Assembly (NCBI RefSeq): GCF_001368915.1
Contig: NZ_CSTE01000001.1
Location: 628,951 to 692,950 of the forward strand
Length of the DNA: 64,000 nt
Origin: Haloferax massiliensis
GTDB taxonomy: Archaea; Halobacteriota; Halobacteria; Halobacteriales; Haloferacaceae
Reading direction: 5' to 3'
Shown: in pieces, positions 1 to 9,309 of the stretch
Numbering within the stretch: the stretch's first letter is position 1
Layout of the letters: each line of letters starts with the position of its first letter
Notes under the pieces: model-generated
Told to the model about the DNA's origin: nothing
The model's input: the letters and a program-made list of their open reading frames with translations, nothing else
Database searches by the model: none
Program-made: the position numbers and the translations under genes

Positions 1-1176
1 CTGCGCGGTGATGTCTTCCGTGTGCTGGCGCGTCTCGTCGGCGAGCGACTTCACCTCCTCGGCGACGACGGCGAACCCGTCGCCGTCCTCGCCGGCGCGG
101 GCGGCCTCGATGTTCGCGTTGAGCGCGAGCAGGTTCGTCTGTTCGGCCACCTCGGAGATGACCTCCACGACCGCCTCGATGTCGTCCATGCGGCCGCCGA
201 GTTCGGTCACGCGGTCGACGAGTTCGTCGCCCATCGTGACGACGCTCTCGGTCGCCTCTCGCGCCTCGCTGTTGGCCTCGCGGCCCTCGGCGGTCGCCTG
301 CCGCGCCTCGGTCGCCGCGGTGTCGACCTCGTCGGCGGTGGCGGCGACCTCCTCCATCGTCGCGCTGAACTGCTGCATCTGGGTCGCGCCCTCGTCGAGG
401 AGGTCGCGCTGTTCCTCGACGTTCTCGACGATGGCGTCGGCCGCCGACGCGGCCCGCGTGACCGCCGCGGTCGCCGTCTCCGTCTCGTCTTCGACGTTCG
501 ACGCCAGCGTCGAGAGGTTCCGCGCCGTCTCGTTGACCGCGTCGACGACGAGATAGAGTTGGTCGTCGACGGTGCCGCGTTCGTCTATCGTCGCCCGCGC
601 GTCGAGGTTGCCCCGGCTCAGTTGGGTCAGCGTCGACTCGACCTCGGAGACGAGTGCGGCGACCTCGCGGTGGCGCTCGACCTCCGTCGTCCGGTTGCGG
701 ACGGTCTGGAGGACGCCGACGAGCTCGCCGCCCTCGTAGAGCGGCATCGCCGTGTGTCGGGCGTGGCAGTCGTCGCCGTTCGCGTCCGTGAACGTCTCTT
801 CGGTCGCGTAGAGCAGGCGGTCGGAGTCGTCGAGCTCCACGCCGTCGAGCGACGCGGCGTCGCGGGGGTTGTCGAGGACCTGCCCCGCGAGCACGCGGGC
901 CGCGGCGTCGCCGTAGAAGGTCTCACCGAGGTCGCGGCGACCGAGCGCGGCGTCGGCGGACGTGCCGGTCAAAGACTCGACGCCCGAGTTCCACGCCGCG
1001 ATGCGACCCTGTTCGTCGAGGACGAACGCCGGAAGCCCGACGCCGTCGAGAAGTACGTCGTCGTCGACGTTCAGGTCGGGCGCGTCGGCGGCGGAGCCGG
1101 CGACGATTCCGCCGTCCGGTAACGGCGTCTTCGCACCGAACCACGAGCGGGCGCGAGATAGTATACCAAGTGACAT
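1..1176 (-). CDS. Soluble methyl-accepting transducer with PAS domain (3' end off window)
   Basis: The first 392 codons of a chemotaxis or signal transducer are present; the C-terminus lies beyond base 1. Residues about 40-150 look like a PAS sensor ([15 protein letters not shown] start, then a [10 protein letters not shown] strand). Residues about 175-220 resemble a HAMP-like linker. The rest is the coiled-coil signalling domain, with the hairpin-tip signature [19 protein letters not shown]. No hydrophobic membrane segment precedes the PAS domain, so the protein should be cytoplasmic and sense an internal cue, passing the signal to CheA/CheW. The ATG at 1176 is the first in frame and is followed directly by a good reading frame. 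The ligand or cofactor cannot be read from the sequence. Confidence 0.88.
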   Translation of the reverse strand, partial: MSLGILSRARSWFGAKTPLPDGGIVAGSAADAPDLNVDDDVLLDGVGLPAFVLDEQGRIAAWNSGVESLTGTSADAALGRRDLGETFYGDAAARVLAGQVLDNPRDAASLDGVELDDSDRLLYATEETFTDANGDDCHARHTAMPLYEGGELVGVLQTVRNRTTEVERHREVAALVSEVESTLTQLSRGNLDARATIDERGTVDDQLYLVVDAVNETARNLSTLASNVEDETETATAAVTRAASAADAIVENVEEQRDLLDEGATQMQQFSATMEEVAATADEVDTAATEARQATAEGREANSEAREATESVVTMGDELVDRVTELGGRMDDIEAVVEVISEVAEQTNLLALNANIEAARAGEDGDGFAVVAEEVKSLADETRQHTEDITAQ

Positions 1177-1308
1177 TAGAGGCCACGTTTCAGAGCATCA
1201 CAGGAGTATCTTTCGAGCAGATTATCAAAGTGAATAATTAGAAGACCGCGAGGCGGCGCTGCGCCCGACGCGTTAGCCTCAAGCCCTTCGCGCGGTAAGC
1301 CACCCCAG

Positions 1309-3048
1309 ATGGACCCTGCCGCGGTCAGCGAACGAGCCAGCGCGCTTCCCTCGGACCCCGGCGTCTACCAGTTCGTCGCCGGCGACGCGGTGCTGTACGT
1401 CGGGAAGGCGGTCGACATCCGCGCGCGGGTTCGGTCGTACGCGGACCCCCGGTCGGAGCGCATCTCCCGGATGGTCGCCCGCGCGGAGCACATCGACTTC
1501 GCCGTTACCGACACTGAGACGCAGGCGCTGCTCCTCGAAGCCAACCTCGTCAAGCGCCACCAGCCGCGTTACAACGTCCGCCTGAAAGACGACAAGTCCT
1601 ACCCGCTGGTCCAACTGACGGCCCACGCGGTCCCGCGGGTCGAGGTCACGCGCGACCCCGAGGACTCGGCGACCGTCTTCGGGCCGTACACCGACAAGGG
1701 TCGCGTCGAGACGGTCGTGAAGGCGATTCGGGAGACCTACGGCCTCCGCGGCTGTTCGGACCACAAGTACGCGAACCGCTCGCGGCCGTGTCTCGACTAC
1801 GAGATGGGCCTGTGTACGGCCCCCTGTACCGGCGAAATCGCAGAACGGGACTACCGCGAGGACGTGGAGTCGGCAATCCGCTTCTTCGAGGGCGAGACGG
1901 GCGTCCTCGCCGACCCGCTCCGCCGGGAGATGGAGGCGGCCGCGCAGGACGCGGAGTTCGAGCGCGCCGCCAACCTCCGCGACCGACTGGAGGCCGTCGA
2001 GTCGTTCCACGGCGCGGGCGAGGACGCCGTCTCGTCGCAGTCCGACGAGCGCGCCATCGACGTGCTCGGCGTCTCGCTCCGCGGCGATTCGGCGACCGTC
2101 GCCCGACTCCACGCCGAGCGCGGCCAGTTGGTCGACCGGACCCGCCACCACCTCGACGCCCCGGAAGGCGAAGACCGCACGGCCGCCGTCCTCTCGGCGT
2201 TCCTCGCGCAGTTCTACGCCGAGCGCGACCTCCCCGACGCGGTCGTCCTCTCGGAGCGCCCCGACGACGAGGACGTGGTCGCGTGGCTCGAATCGGAGGG
2301 CGTGGGCGTGCGCGTCCCCGGCGCGGGCCGCGAGGCGAAACTGGTCGAACTCGCGCTGAAGAACGCCCGCCGGCGCGCCGGCCGCGACGACGGCCTCGCC
2401 ACGCTCGCCCGCGAACTCGACCTCGACGTGCGTCGCGTCGCCCGCATCGAGGGCTTCGACGTGAGCCACGCGCAGGGCAAGGCCGTCGTCGGCAGCGACG
2501 TGTGTTTCGTCGAGGGGAGCGCCGAGACCGCGGACTACCGGCGGCGGCGACTCCCCGAGCGCAACGACGACTACGCGAACATGCGCGAACTCGTCCGCTG
2601 GCGGGCGACCCGCGCGCTGGAGGGCCGCGACGACCGGCCCGACCCCGACTTACTCCTCATCGACGGCGGCAAGGGACAGTTGAACGCCGCGCTCGACGCC
2701 CTCGACGAGACCGGTTGGGACGTGCCCGCCGTCGGCATCGCCAAGGACCGCGAACTGGTCGTCACGCCCGACCGGACGTTCGACTGGCCGGACGACGCGC
2801 CGCACCTGCACGTCCTCCAGCGCGTCCGCGACGAGGCCCACCGCTTCGCCGTCCAGTACCACCAGACGCTCCGCGACGAGGTGAAGACCGTCCTCGACGA
2901 CGTGCCGGGCGTCGGCGAGAAGACCCGCCGAGCGCTCCTCACGCGGTTCGGGAGCGTCGAGGGGGTGCGCGAGGCGTCGGTCGAGGACTTGACCGACGTG
3001 CCCGGCGTCGGCGAGAAGACGGCCGCGGAGCTGAAACGGCGGCTCTGA
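1309..3048 (+). CDS. uvrC: Excinuclease ABC subunit C
   Basis: UvrC makes both incisions around bulky DNA lesions in nucleotide excision repair, acting on the UvrB-DNA complex. The GIY-YIG nuclease is at residues 18-95 (GVY at 18, YVG at 30). Four cysteines follow with spacing C-x11-C-x7-C-x3-C (around residues 148-172), the arrangement of the iron-sulphur motif in bacterial UvrC. A UVR motif lies near 205-230, the RNase H-like nuclease is in the middle ([12 protein letters not shown] region), and two helix-hairpin-helix repeats (DVPGVGEKT twice) end the protein. At 579 residues it is of normal length. The partner uvrB lies at 40976 in this window. UvrABC in archaea is regarded as acquired from bacteria. 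Confidence 0.97.
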   Translation: MDPAAVSERASALPSDPGVYQFVAGDAVLYVGKAVDIRARVRSYADPRSERISRMVARAEHIDFAVTDTETQALLLEANLVKRHQPRYNVRLKDDKSYPLVQLTAHAVPRVEVTRDPEDSATVFGPYTDKGRVETVVKAIRETYGLRGCSDHKYANRSRPCLDYEMGLCTAPCTGEIAERDYREDVESAIRFFEGETGVLADPLRREMEAAAQDAEFERAANLRDRLEAVESFHGAGEDAVSSQSDERAIDVLGVSLRGDSATVARLHAERGQLVDRTRHHLDAPEGEDRTAAVLSAFLAQFYAERDLPDAVVLSERPDDEDVVAWLESEGVGVRVPGAGREAKLVELALKNARRRAGRDDGLATLARELDLDVRRVARIEGFDVSHAQGKAVVGSDVCFVEGSAETADYRRRRLPERNDDYANMRELVRWRATRALEGRDDRPDPDLLLIDGGKGQLNAALDALDETGWDVPAVGIAKDRELVVTPDRTFDWPDDAPHLHVLQRVRDEAHRFAVQYHQTLRDEVKTVLDDVPGVGEKTRRALLTRFGSVEGVREASVEDLTDVPGVGEKTAAELKRRL

Positions 3049-3054
3049 ACGGGG

Positions 3055-3981
3055 CTACGCCTCGAACGCCGGTGAGCGAACCACGAGCACCCCGGCGACG
3101 ACCACCCACGGAACGACGACGACCGCGCCGACGGCGGTCGGGCCGAGTAACGACGGCGCGCCGGCCGCCGCGAAGATGCTCCCGAGGCCCGCGAAGGCGT
3201 TAAACATCCCGTGGCCGAGCGCCGCGGGCCACACCGAGTCGGCGCGGAGCGCGACCCACGCGAGGAAGACCCCGACGGCCGTCGTCATCCAGACCATCGC
3301 CAGGAAGCCGGTCCACGGCGCGCCGGGGTAGCCGAAGCCGTAGTTGTAGCCGAGCGCGATGAGCGGCCAGTGCCACGCGCCCCAGACGACGCCCAGAAGG
3401 AGGACCGCCCGGCGAGGTCCGAGCGGGAGGAACTTCTGCAGGAGGTACCCCCGCCAGCCGAACTCCTCGCCGAAGGCGAAGACGGTGTTCACCGTCGCGC
3501 CGAGGACGAGCCCCTGTGCGACCTGTGCCACCAAGACGAGTTCGAGCGACGCGCCCGGCGGGAGCACCCCGCGGAGCGCCGTCGCGTCGGGGTCGAAGTA
3601 CGCCGGAAGGAGCGCGAAGAACAGCGCCGCGCCGACGGCGACGACGAGACCGGGGACGAGCCACGCGAGGAGGTAGGTGCCGAGGTTCGACCGAAACGCG
3701 GGGCGAATCCGCAGGTTCGCCCATCCCTCCCCGGTGACGAGTCGCGTGACGACGTTCGCGACCGACGGCGAGAACATGTAGCACGTGCTGACGAGCACGA
3801 GCCAAAGCGGGAGGCCGAACGCGACCGGCGGCGAGTCCGTCAGGCCGCCGGTGAGAGACACGGCCAGCGCGGTCGCCGCCGCGAGACCGAAGGCGACGAG
3901 GAGAAAGACGACGACGCGGCGAGACTCGAACGGCTCGGCGCGCGCGTTCGGTTCCGCCGGACCGTCCCCAACCGTAGACAT
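3055..3981 (-). CDS. CPBP family intramembrane metalloprotease
   Basis: A 308-residue polytopic membrane protein with about eight hydrophobic segments. The CPBP (CAAX protease and bacteriocin-processing) signature is clear: EEFGWRGYLLQKFLP, then WGAWHWPLIALGY, then ALGHGMFNAF, which supply the glutamates and histidines of the active site. Characterised relatives are membrane metalloproteases such as Rce1; others are bacteriocin self-immunity proteins. The substrate in this organism is unknown. The gene converges with uvrC with only 6 bases between stop codons, so the two messages must share or overlap termination signals. Confidence 0.9.
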   Translation of the reverse strand: MSTVGDGPAEPNARAEPFESRRVVVFLLVAFGLAAATALAVSLTGGLTDSPPVAFGLPLWLVLVSTCYMFSPSVANVVTRLVTGEGWANLRIRPAFRSNLGTYLLAWLVPGLVVAVGAALFFALLPAYFDPDATALRGVLPPGASLELVLVAQVAQGLVLGATVNTVFAFGEEFGWRGYLLQKFLPLGPRRAVLLLGVVWGAWHWPLIALGYNYGFGYPGAPWTGFLAMVWMTTAVGVFLAWVALRADSVWPAALGHGMFNAFAGLGSIFAAAGAPSLLGPTAVGAVVVVPWVVVAGVLVVRSPAFEA

Positions 3982-4092
3982 ACGAGAACTATCGGTCGGC
4001 GAGGAGATAACGGTTGACGCCGCGGAGACACGCGTGTCGGCGGACGGTGACGCGGATCCGGAAAAAGTCGGTACGCCGCGAATCGGACCGAG

Positions 4093-5007
4093 TTACGCGA
4101 TTTTGTCGTACTGGTCGCGGAGCTTCTCGGCCGCGTCGTCCATGAGGTCGGCCTCGTAGTCGTCGAGGTCCCACTCGACGACCTCCTCGATGCCGTTCGA
4201 GCCGAGCTTGACGGGGACGCCGAAGGCGGTGTCCTCGTAGCCGAACTCGCCGTCGAGGACGAGCGAGCCGGGAAGCACTTCGCCGGTGTCGTGCAGGACG
4301 GCCTCGACCATGTGGGCGACGCCGGTCGCCGGGCCCCACTGGGTCGCGCCCTTGCGCTCGATGACGTCCATGGCGGACTCCTGGAGGTCGCCGAGAATCT
4401 CCTCTTTCTCGTCGGCGGAGAAGGCGGGGTCGTTGCCGTCGACGCGGACCTTCGAGAAGACCGGAACCTGCGCGTCGCCGTGCTCGCCGAGGATGGTCGC
4501 GTCGACGTTCTTGACGGGCACGTCGAAGCGCTGGCTCAGCACGTAGCGGAAGCGCGCGGAGTCGAGGCGGCCGCCGAAGCCGATGACCTTGTGGCGGTCG
4601 CGCTCGCCCGTCTCGTAGAGGTGGCGGTTGAGCAGGTCGACGGGGTTCGACGTGGTGATAGAGACGAAGTCGTCGTTGTACTCGGCGAGCGAGGAGCCGA
4701 TGTCGTCCATGATGGGGGCGTTGTCGCCCGCGAGGTCGATACGGGTCTGACCCGGCTGGCGCGGGATGCCCGCCGTGATGACGACCACGTCGGAGCCGGC
4801 GGTGTCCTCGTAGCCGCCCTGCGTCACGACCGTGTTGGAGTCGTAGGCGATGCCGTGGTTCGTGTCCGCCGCCTGTCCGACCGTCTTGTCTTCCATCTTC
4901 GGGATGTCCACGAACACGAGTTCGTCACAGACATCGCGAAGCGCGAGGTTGTACCCAGCCGCGGCGCCGACCGTGCCGGCCGCACCGATCACGCTAACTT
5001 TCGTCAT
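4093..5007 (-). CDS. mdh: Malate dehydrogenase (NAD-dependent)
   Basis: It interconverts malate and oxaloacetate in the citric acid cycle. The protein is of the LDH-like MDH type: NAD-binding glycine motif [15 protein letters not shown] at residues 8-22, [11 protein letters not shown] with the substrate-binding arginines that specify malate over lactate, TSNPVDLL, and the catalytic histidine in [13 protein letters not shown]. It has 304 residues and many surface acidic residues, as expected for a halophilic tetramer. In H. volcanii the homologous enzyme is well studied. A TATA-like CGTTTACTCGG lies about 30 bases upstream of the ATG at 5007 on the minus strand. Confidence 0.97.
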   Translation of the reverse strand: MTKVSVIGAAGTVGAAAGYNLALRDVCDELVFVDIPKMEDKTVGQAADTNHGIAYDSNTVVTQGGYEDTAGSDVVVITAGIPRQPGQTRIDLAGDNAPIMDDIGSSLAEYNDDFVSITTSNPVDLLNRHLYETGERDRHKVIGFGGRLDSARFRYVLSQRFDVPVKNVDATILGEHGDAQVPVFSKVRVDGNDPAFSADEKEEILGDLQESAMDVIERKGATQWGPATGVAHMVEAVLHDTGEVLPGSLVLDGEFGYEDTAFGVPVKLGSNGIEEVVEWDLDDYEADLMDDAAEKLRDQYDKIA

Positions 5008-5213
5008 GCCACATTAACGACGCTGTGGATTCCGAGTAAACGTTTCGGAACGGTCACCGTAGCGCAGTCTGTCGATTTCGTGTACGTCAGTCGTCGAATT
5101 TCGGGTGACAGCGGCGGGGTGTCGTCGGGTGCGAGAGCCGGTGAGACCGCCGGTCCCGAAACCGGTCGAGCGACGCCGTGGGGTTTTTCGACGCACGTCG
5201 CGTCCACACGCAC

Positions 5214-5918
5214 ATGAGCGACTTCGACAAGGAAGCAGAGCGCCAGCGACTTCGGGAGAAGTACGAGCGAGACGAGACGAAGCGGCAGTCGACCCAACGG
5301 ATGAGCGAGTTGCTCCTCAAGGGCGCGACGATGACGAACAAGCACTGCGACAACTGCGGCGACCCGCTGTTCCGCTACGAGGGACAGGTGTTCTGTCCGA
5401 CCTGTCAGGCCGGGGGAGGGGCCGCGGCGAACGCCGACCAAGACGCCGAGCGGGCCGCCGAGGCGGCCGTCGAAGCCGACGCGGGCGAAGGTGGAGTCGA
5501 CGCCGGGGCCGAGACTGCACCGAGCGGGGTTGCCGAGGCCGCAGAGAGCGCCGACGCGGACGCTTCGGCGGGCGTCACCGCCGAGGCATCGGAAGCCGAG
5601 CGACCGCAGGTCGGAGCCCGGCAGTCGGAACCGGCCCGAGGAACCCGCGTCGCGGACGAGGCGCGCCGCGACGCGGCCGGGACGAACGGGCGGACCGCGT
5701 CGCCGACGCCGGCGCGAACCGCGAGCGAGCGGGGGTCGACCGAGCGTCGTGCGCCCCGCGGGGTCGGAGGCGACGTCACCGACGCGCGCGCGTCGCTCGT
5801 GCGGACGCTGACGTGGGCCGCCGAGCGCGCCGAGTCGACCGACGACCCGCGGCGGGCGACCGAGTACCTGACCGCCGCGCGCGAGGCCGCCGAGGCCATC
5901 TCGGCGCTCGACCGCTAA
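5214..5918 (+). CDS. Sjogren-syndrome/scleroderma autoantigen 1 (p27) family zinc protein
   Basis: The N-terminal 65 residues match the autoantigen-p27 family: a basic/acidic helix (EAERQRLREKYERDE), MSELLLKGATM, then a zinc ribbon C-x2-C ... C-x2-C (CDNC and CPTC). The middle, about residues 70-190, is a low-complexity Ala/Glu/Asp linker. A C-terminal helical part (about residues 195-234) follows, ending in AREAAEAISALDR. The function is unknown in archaea; a role linked to chromatin or the mitotic apparatus was proposed only for eukaryotic relatives. The start at 5214 is preferred over an upstream in-frame ATG at 5178 because a TATA-like GGTTTTT sits about 28 bases before it. Confidence 0.82.
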   Translation: MSDFDKEAERQRLREKYERDETKRQSTQRMSELLLKGATMTNKHCDNCGDPLFRYEGQVFCPTCQAGGGAAANADQDAERAAEAAVEADAGEGGVDAGAETAPSGVAEAAESADADASAGVTAEASEAERPQVGARQSEPARGTRVADEARRDAAGTNGRTASPTPARTASERGSTERRAPRGVGGDVTDARASLVRTLTWAAERAESTDDPRRATEYLTAAREAAEAISALDR

Positions 5919-5999
5919 CCGACTGGCTGCCGTCGCGTCCTCGCGCCGACTGTCGCTCCGGGCGGTAGAACTTACCGCCCCGCGGGCCCTCTGTTTCGT

Positions 6000-6389
6000 A
6001 TGGACGTTCTCATCCCCATCGACGGCACCGACGCCAGCAAGCGCGCGCTCGACTTCGCTATCGAGATGATAGGCGGGATGGGCGGGAGCCTCCACGTCGT
6101 CCACTACACGAACAGCCAGACCGACGCGACGACGGCGATTCTCGACGACGCGCGCGGCAGGCTCGAAGCGGGCGAAATCAGCGGCGAGCCGGAGCTCTCG
6201 ACCATCACGGTCGACGTGTGGACCGCCGACCGCGTCGGCGAGGAGATTCTCGACACCGTCGAGCGCGGCGGCTTCGACCACGTCGTCATGGGCCACCACG
6301 AGGACGGCATCGTCGAGCGAACCGTCTTCGGGAGCGCCGCCGAGACGGTGCTTCGGGCCGAGGCCGTTCCGGTGACTATCGTTCCCTGA
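6000..6389 (+). CDS. Universal stress protein (UspA) family
   Basis: A 129-residue single-domain Usp protein. It begins with the strand MDVLIPIDGTDASKRAL and ends with the nucleotide-binding region VMGHHEDGIVERTVFGSAAETVL, then the final strand AVPVTIVP. The canonical ATP-binding glycine motif G-x2-G-x9-G-(S/T) is modified: the first glycine is in GHHEDG and the second in FGSA. ATP binding is therefore uncertain. These proteins are cytoplasmic and help cells survive stress; the partner is unknown. A second family member is at 45068. Confidence 0.9.
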   Translation: MDVLIPIDGTDASKRALDFAIEMIGGMGGSLHVVHYTNSQTDATTAILDDARGRLEAGEISGEPELSTITVDVWTADRVGEEILDTVERGGFDHVVMGHHEDGIVERTVFGSAAETVLRAEAVPVTIVP

Positions 6390-6413
6390 CGCGCTCCGGG
6401 CGGTGAACGCGGC

Positions 6414-8963
6414 TCAGCGGTACTCCGACCCGACGACCTCGCGGATTCGCTCGGCGGTGACTTGGCCGACCCCGCGGACCTCTTTGAGGTCGTCCTCGTT
6501 AGCGGTCATCACCGCCTCGACGCTCCCGAACGCTTCGAGCAGCGTCCGCGCCGTGACCGGGCCGATGTCCGCGATGGCGGAGACGACGTACTCCTGTTGC
6601 TCGTCGAGCGTCTTCGCGCTCTTGCCGCCGTGGACGCTCACGGTGCGCTCGCGGTCCGTCTGCTCGCGGGTGGCGATGGTCGCCAGCAGCTCCGCGGTGT
6701 CGTCTTCGTCCTCGGTGAACAGCACGCTCACGTTGAAGTCGACCGCGACCGACGACAGCGCCCCCCGAATCGCGCCGGGGTGGATGTTGCGCTCCTCGTA
6801 GAGGCCGCGCCCCTCGATGACGAGAAGCGGCCGGGCGTAGTGGCGCGTGAGGTCCGCTATCTGCTCGAATATCGACCGGTCGCCGCCCGTGAGCGTGTCG
6901 AGGAAGTCCGAGACGCTCTTTCGCTCGACCGCGACGCGGTCCGAGAGGACGTAGTCGCCGACCGCGAGCGTCTCCAACCGGGTCGTCAGGTCCTCGCGCT
7001 TCGAGAGGGTGCGGGCGATGTTGGAGTCGAGTTCGCGCTGGTCGACGACGATTTCGACGGTGTCCTCGTCGTCGGTGCCCGCCGCGGCGACGGTGGCCGG
7101 TTCGTCCGTGTCGCCGCCGCTGTCGTTTCCATCGTCGCCCTCGTCGCCGTCGTCCGCCCGCGCCAACTCCTCGTCCGAGGGGCCGAAGTCGGCGAGGCCG
7201 GACTGTCCCTCGGAGTCGGTCGCCGCGGCGGTCGCGGTCTCTCCGTTCGTGGCGGCCGATTCGGCGGTCGATTCGGCGGCCGACGCCTCGTTCGCACCGG
7301 CCTCGGCCGCGTCGTCAACCCCCCCGTTTCCGGTGGAACTCCCCCCGTTCCCGGCGGAACTGCCGTCGTCGCCCGCGAACGCCGAGAGGTCGCGCTGGGA
7401 GGGGTCGAGTTCGGCTTCGAGGTCGTCGGCCGCGCCCTTGAGGTCCCGGAGCTCGTTTTGCATCGTCTTCTCGCGGCGGCGCGATATCCAGAAGTACGCC
7501 TCGTCGCGGGTGTCCTCGGCGAGGAGGACGACCACGCGACCGTCGGCCTGACGACCGGTCCGGCCCTTCCGCTGGATGGACCGGATGGCCGTCGGCACGG
7601 GTTCGAAAAAGAGCACGAGGTCGACCTCGGGCACGTCGAGCCCCTCCTCCGCGACGGAGGTCGAGACGAGCACCTCGAACTCGCCGTTTCGGAACTTGTC
7701 GAGGGTCTCCTGCTGTTCGTTCTGCGTCATTCCGTCGGAGCCCTCGCGGTCGCCCTGCCCGACGAACCGCCGGACCGAGAAGCTCTCCGAGAGGAACTCC
7801 GTGAGCGCCTCGGCCGTGTCGCGGGACTCGGTGAAGACGATGACGCGCTCGCCGTCCTGGATGCCGAGCGTCTCGGCGAGGAGGATGCGCGTCTTCCTGA
7901 ACTTCGGGTGGAGGCCGTCGAACGACTCGGCTTTCCGCATCGCCTCGCGGACCTTCGGTTCGGCGACGAGTCGCTGGCTCGCCTTCGACGCGCCCGACGA
8001 CCGGGCGGCGTTGCGCTGGCGCTCGAAGTACCGCCGGACCGACTCGACCGACTGGGTCTCGACGAGTTCGACCGCCCGGCGGAGCTTCATCACCTCCGCG
8101 TGCGTGGACATGCCCTTGTAGCCCTCCGACTTGTCGGCGTTCATCAGCCGCTGGAGCTCCGCGCGCATCCGGTTGAGCTTCTTCTGGGAGATATCGGGCT
8201 TCGTCGACTTGGTGACGCCCAACTGCTTGAGCTTCTCCAGCCGGTCGGTGATGACCTCGTTGAGGGCGTCGCGAATCTCCAGAATCTCGTCGGGGAGCTG
8301 GATGCGGTTCCACTCCACGTCCGTGTCGTGGGTGTACTCCGACACGTCGGCGTCCTCCTCGGTCATCACCTCCACGTCGACGATACCGAGGTTCTCACAG
8401 ACTTCGAGGATGGCCTCCTCGTCGCCGCCGGGCGAGGCGCTCATCCCCGTGACGAGCGGGTTCTCGGCGTCGGCGTGGTAGCGCTCGGCGATGTAGACGT
8501 AGGCGTAGTCGCCGCTCGCGCGGTGGCACTCGTCGAAGGTGAGGTGCGTCACGTCCCGAAGCGAGATGCGGTTGCCGATGAGGTCGTTTTCGATGACCTG
8601 CGGCGTGGCGATGACTATCTGGGCCTCCTGCCAGAGCGCGGCCCGGTCGTCGGGCCGAACGTCGCCGGTGAAAACGACGATTTCGTCGTCCGGGACGTTC
8701 AGCGCCTCGCGGTAGAAGTCGGCGTGCTGCTGGACGAGCGGCTTCGTCGGCGCGAGAAACAGCGACTTCCCGCCCACGTCGTGGAGTCGCTGGGCGGTGA
8801 CGAGCAGGCTGACGGTCGTCTTCCCGAGGCCGGTGGGGAGACAGACCAGCGTGTGGCCGTTGCGCGCGGTACCGGCGAGGCGAATCTGATAGAGCCGTCG
8901 CTCGATGAACGACGGCGCGAGTAGCGGGTGGTCCACGTACGCAACGTCCTCGGAGGCCGGCAT
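6414..8963 (-). CDS. hef: Hef helicase/structure-specific endonuclease (XPF/FANCM family)
   Basis: Hef acts at stalled replication forks. Its SF2 helicase remodels branched DNA and its XPF-type nuclease cuts it. The helicase is at residues about 20-510: Walker A PTGLGKTT, DECH box FDECHRASGDY, and motif VI RKGRTGRQADGR. A linker of about 110 residues (510-620), rich in Gly, Ser, Ala and Asp, follows. The ERCC4 nuclease comes next, with VDQRE and the catalytic ERKSVSDF. Two helix-hairpin-helix motifs (IGPVTARTLLEAFG, VRGVGQVTAERI) close the protein. The 849-residue length fits the full archaeal form. Two ORB-like sequences are embedded in the linker codons at 7318-7360. Confidence 0.96.
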   Translation of the reverse strand: MPASEDVAYVDHPLLAPSFIERRLYQIRLAGTARNGHTLVCLPTGLGKTTVSLLVTAQRLHDVGGKSLFLAPTKPLVQQHADFYREALNVPDDEIVVFTGDVRPDDRAALWQEAQIVIATPQVIENDLIGNRISLRDVTHLTFDECHRASGDYAYVYIAERYHADAENPLVTGMSASPGGDEEAILEVCENLGIVDVEVMTEEDADVSEYTHDTDVEWNRIQLPDEILEIRDALNEVITDRLEKLKQLGVTKSTKPDISQKKLNRMRAELQRLMNADKSEGYKGMSTHAEVMKLRRAVELVETQSVESVRRYFERQRNAARSSGASKASQRLVAEPKVREAMRKAESFDGLHPKFRKTRILLAETLGIQDGERVIVFTESRDTAEALTEFLSESFSVRRFVGQGDREGSDGMTQNEQQETLDKFRNGEFEVLVSTSVAEEGLDVPEVDLVLFFEPVPTAIRSIQRKGRTGRQADGRVVVLLAEDTRDEAYFWISRRREKTMQNELRDLKGAADDLEAELDPSQRDLSAFAGDDGSSAGNGGSSTGNGGVDDAAEAGANEASAAESTAESAATNGETATAAATDSEGQSGLADFGPSDEELARADDGDEGDDGNDSGGDTDEPATVAAAGTDDEDTVEIVVDQRELDSNIARTLSKREDLTTRLETLAVGDYVLSDRVAVERKSVSDFLDTLTGGDRSIFEQIADLTRHYARPLLVIEGRGLYEERNIHPGAIRGALSSVAVDFNVSVLFTEDEDDTAELLATIATREQTDRERTVSVHGGKSAKTLDEQQEYVVSAIADIGPVTARTLLEAFGSVEAVMTANEDDLKEVRGVGQVTAERIREVVGSEYR

Positions 8964-9049
8964 CGGTGACGATTGCTCGCCCTCGCCGATAAGCGTTCGC
9001 AGAGCGAGGTGAAACTAAAGGAGTCCGCCGGGAGACGCCGCGGCGGTCG

Positions 9050-9163
9050 TTACCCCGCGCTGTCGGCGGTGTCGAGGTCGGGGTCGTCTGGTCGCGCGGA
9101 CGGGAGCGACGCTCCGAGGAGCGACGCCCACTCGGCGACCTTTTCGTTGTGCGGATCGGACAT
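9050..9163 (-). CDS. Small acidic protein, 37 residues, function unknown
   Basis: A short ORF that starts MSDPHNEKVAEWASLLG and ends with an acidic tail. Third positions are strongly GC-rich and the composition is that of a haloarchaeal protein. AT-rich, TATA-like stretches (TATATACG and GTATATCTCC on the minus strand) lie within about 45 bases upstream, so it probably has its own promoter. An upstream in-frame ATG at 9241 would run through those promoter elements and is rejected. I do not recognise a family. No cysteine, membrane segment or motif is present. Confidence 0.5.
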   Translation of the reverse strand: MSDPHNEKVAEWASLLGASLPSARPDDPDLDTADSAG

Positions 9164-9258
9164 AGCGCTTCCCCAAGGAGATATACTCTCAACTATCGTA
9201 TATAACGATTGTGCCGATTCGACGGTTGGACTCGTACGCACGGGGCCGAACGGTCAGC

Positions 9259-9280
9259 GTTCCACCGAAAACGGCGGGGT
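9259..9280 (+). repeat. ORB-like 22-base element near oapC
   Basis: This element differs from the two strongest origin copies (11832, 12026) at four of 22 positions, keeping GTTCCACC at the left and CGGCGGGGT at the right. It lies between the small ORF and the 3' end of oapC, about 2.6 kb from the AT-rich core of the origin. Whether Orc1 binds it is unknown. Confidence 0.5.
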
Positions 9281-9309
9281 GAGAAGTCGGGCGGACGCGA
9301 GAACCGCGC

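Noticed and set aside
6462..8924. 820-codon open frame on the plus strand
   Set aside because: Exact antisense of hef, with Arg/Val/Leu/Asp-rich composition and no motif.
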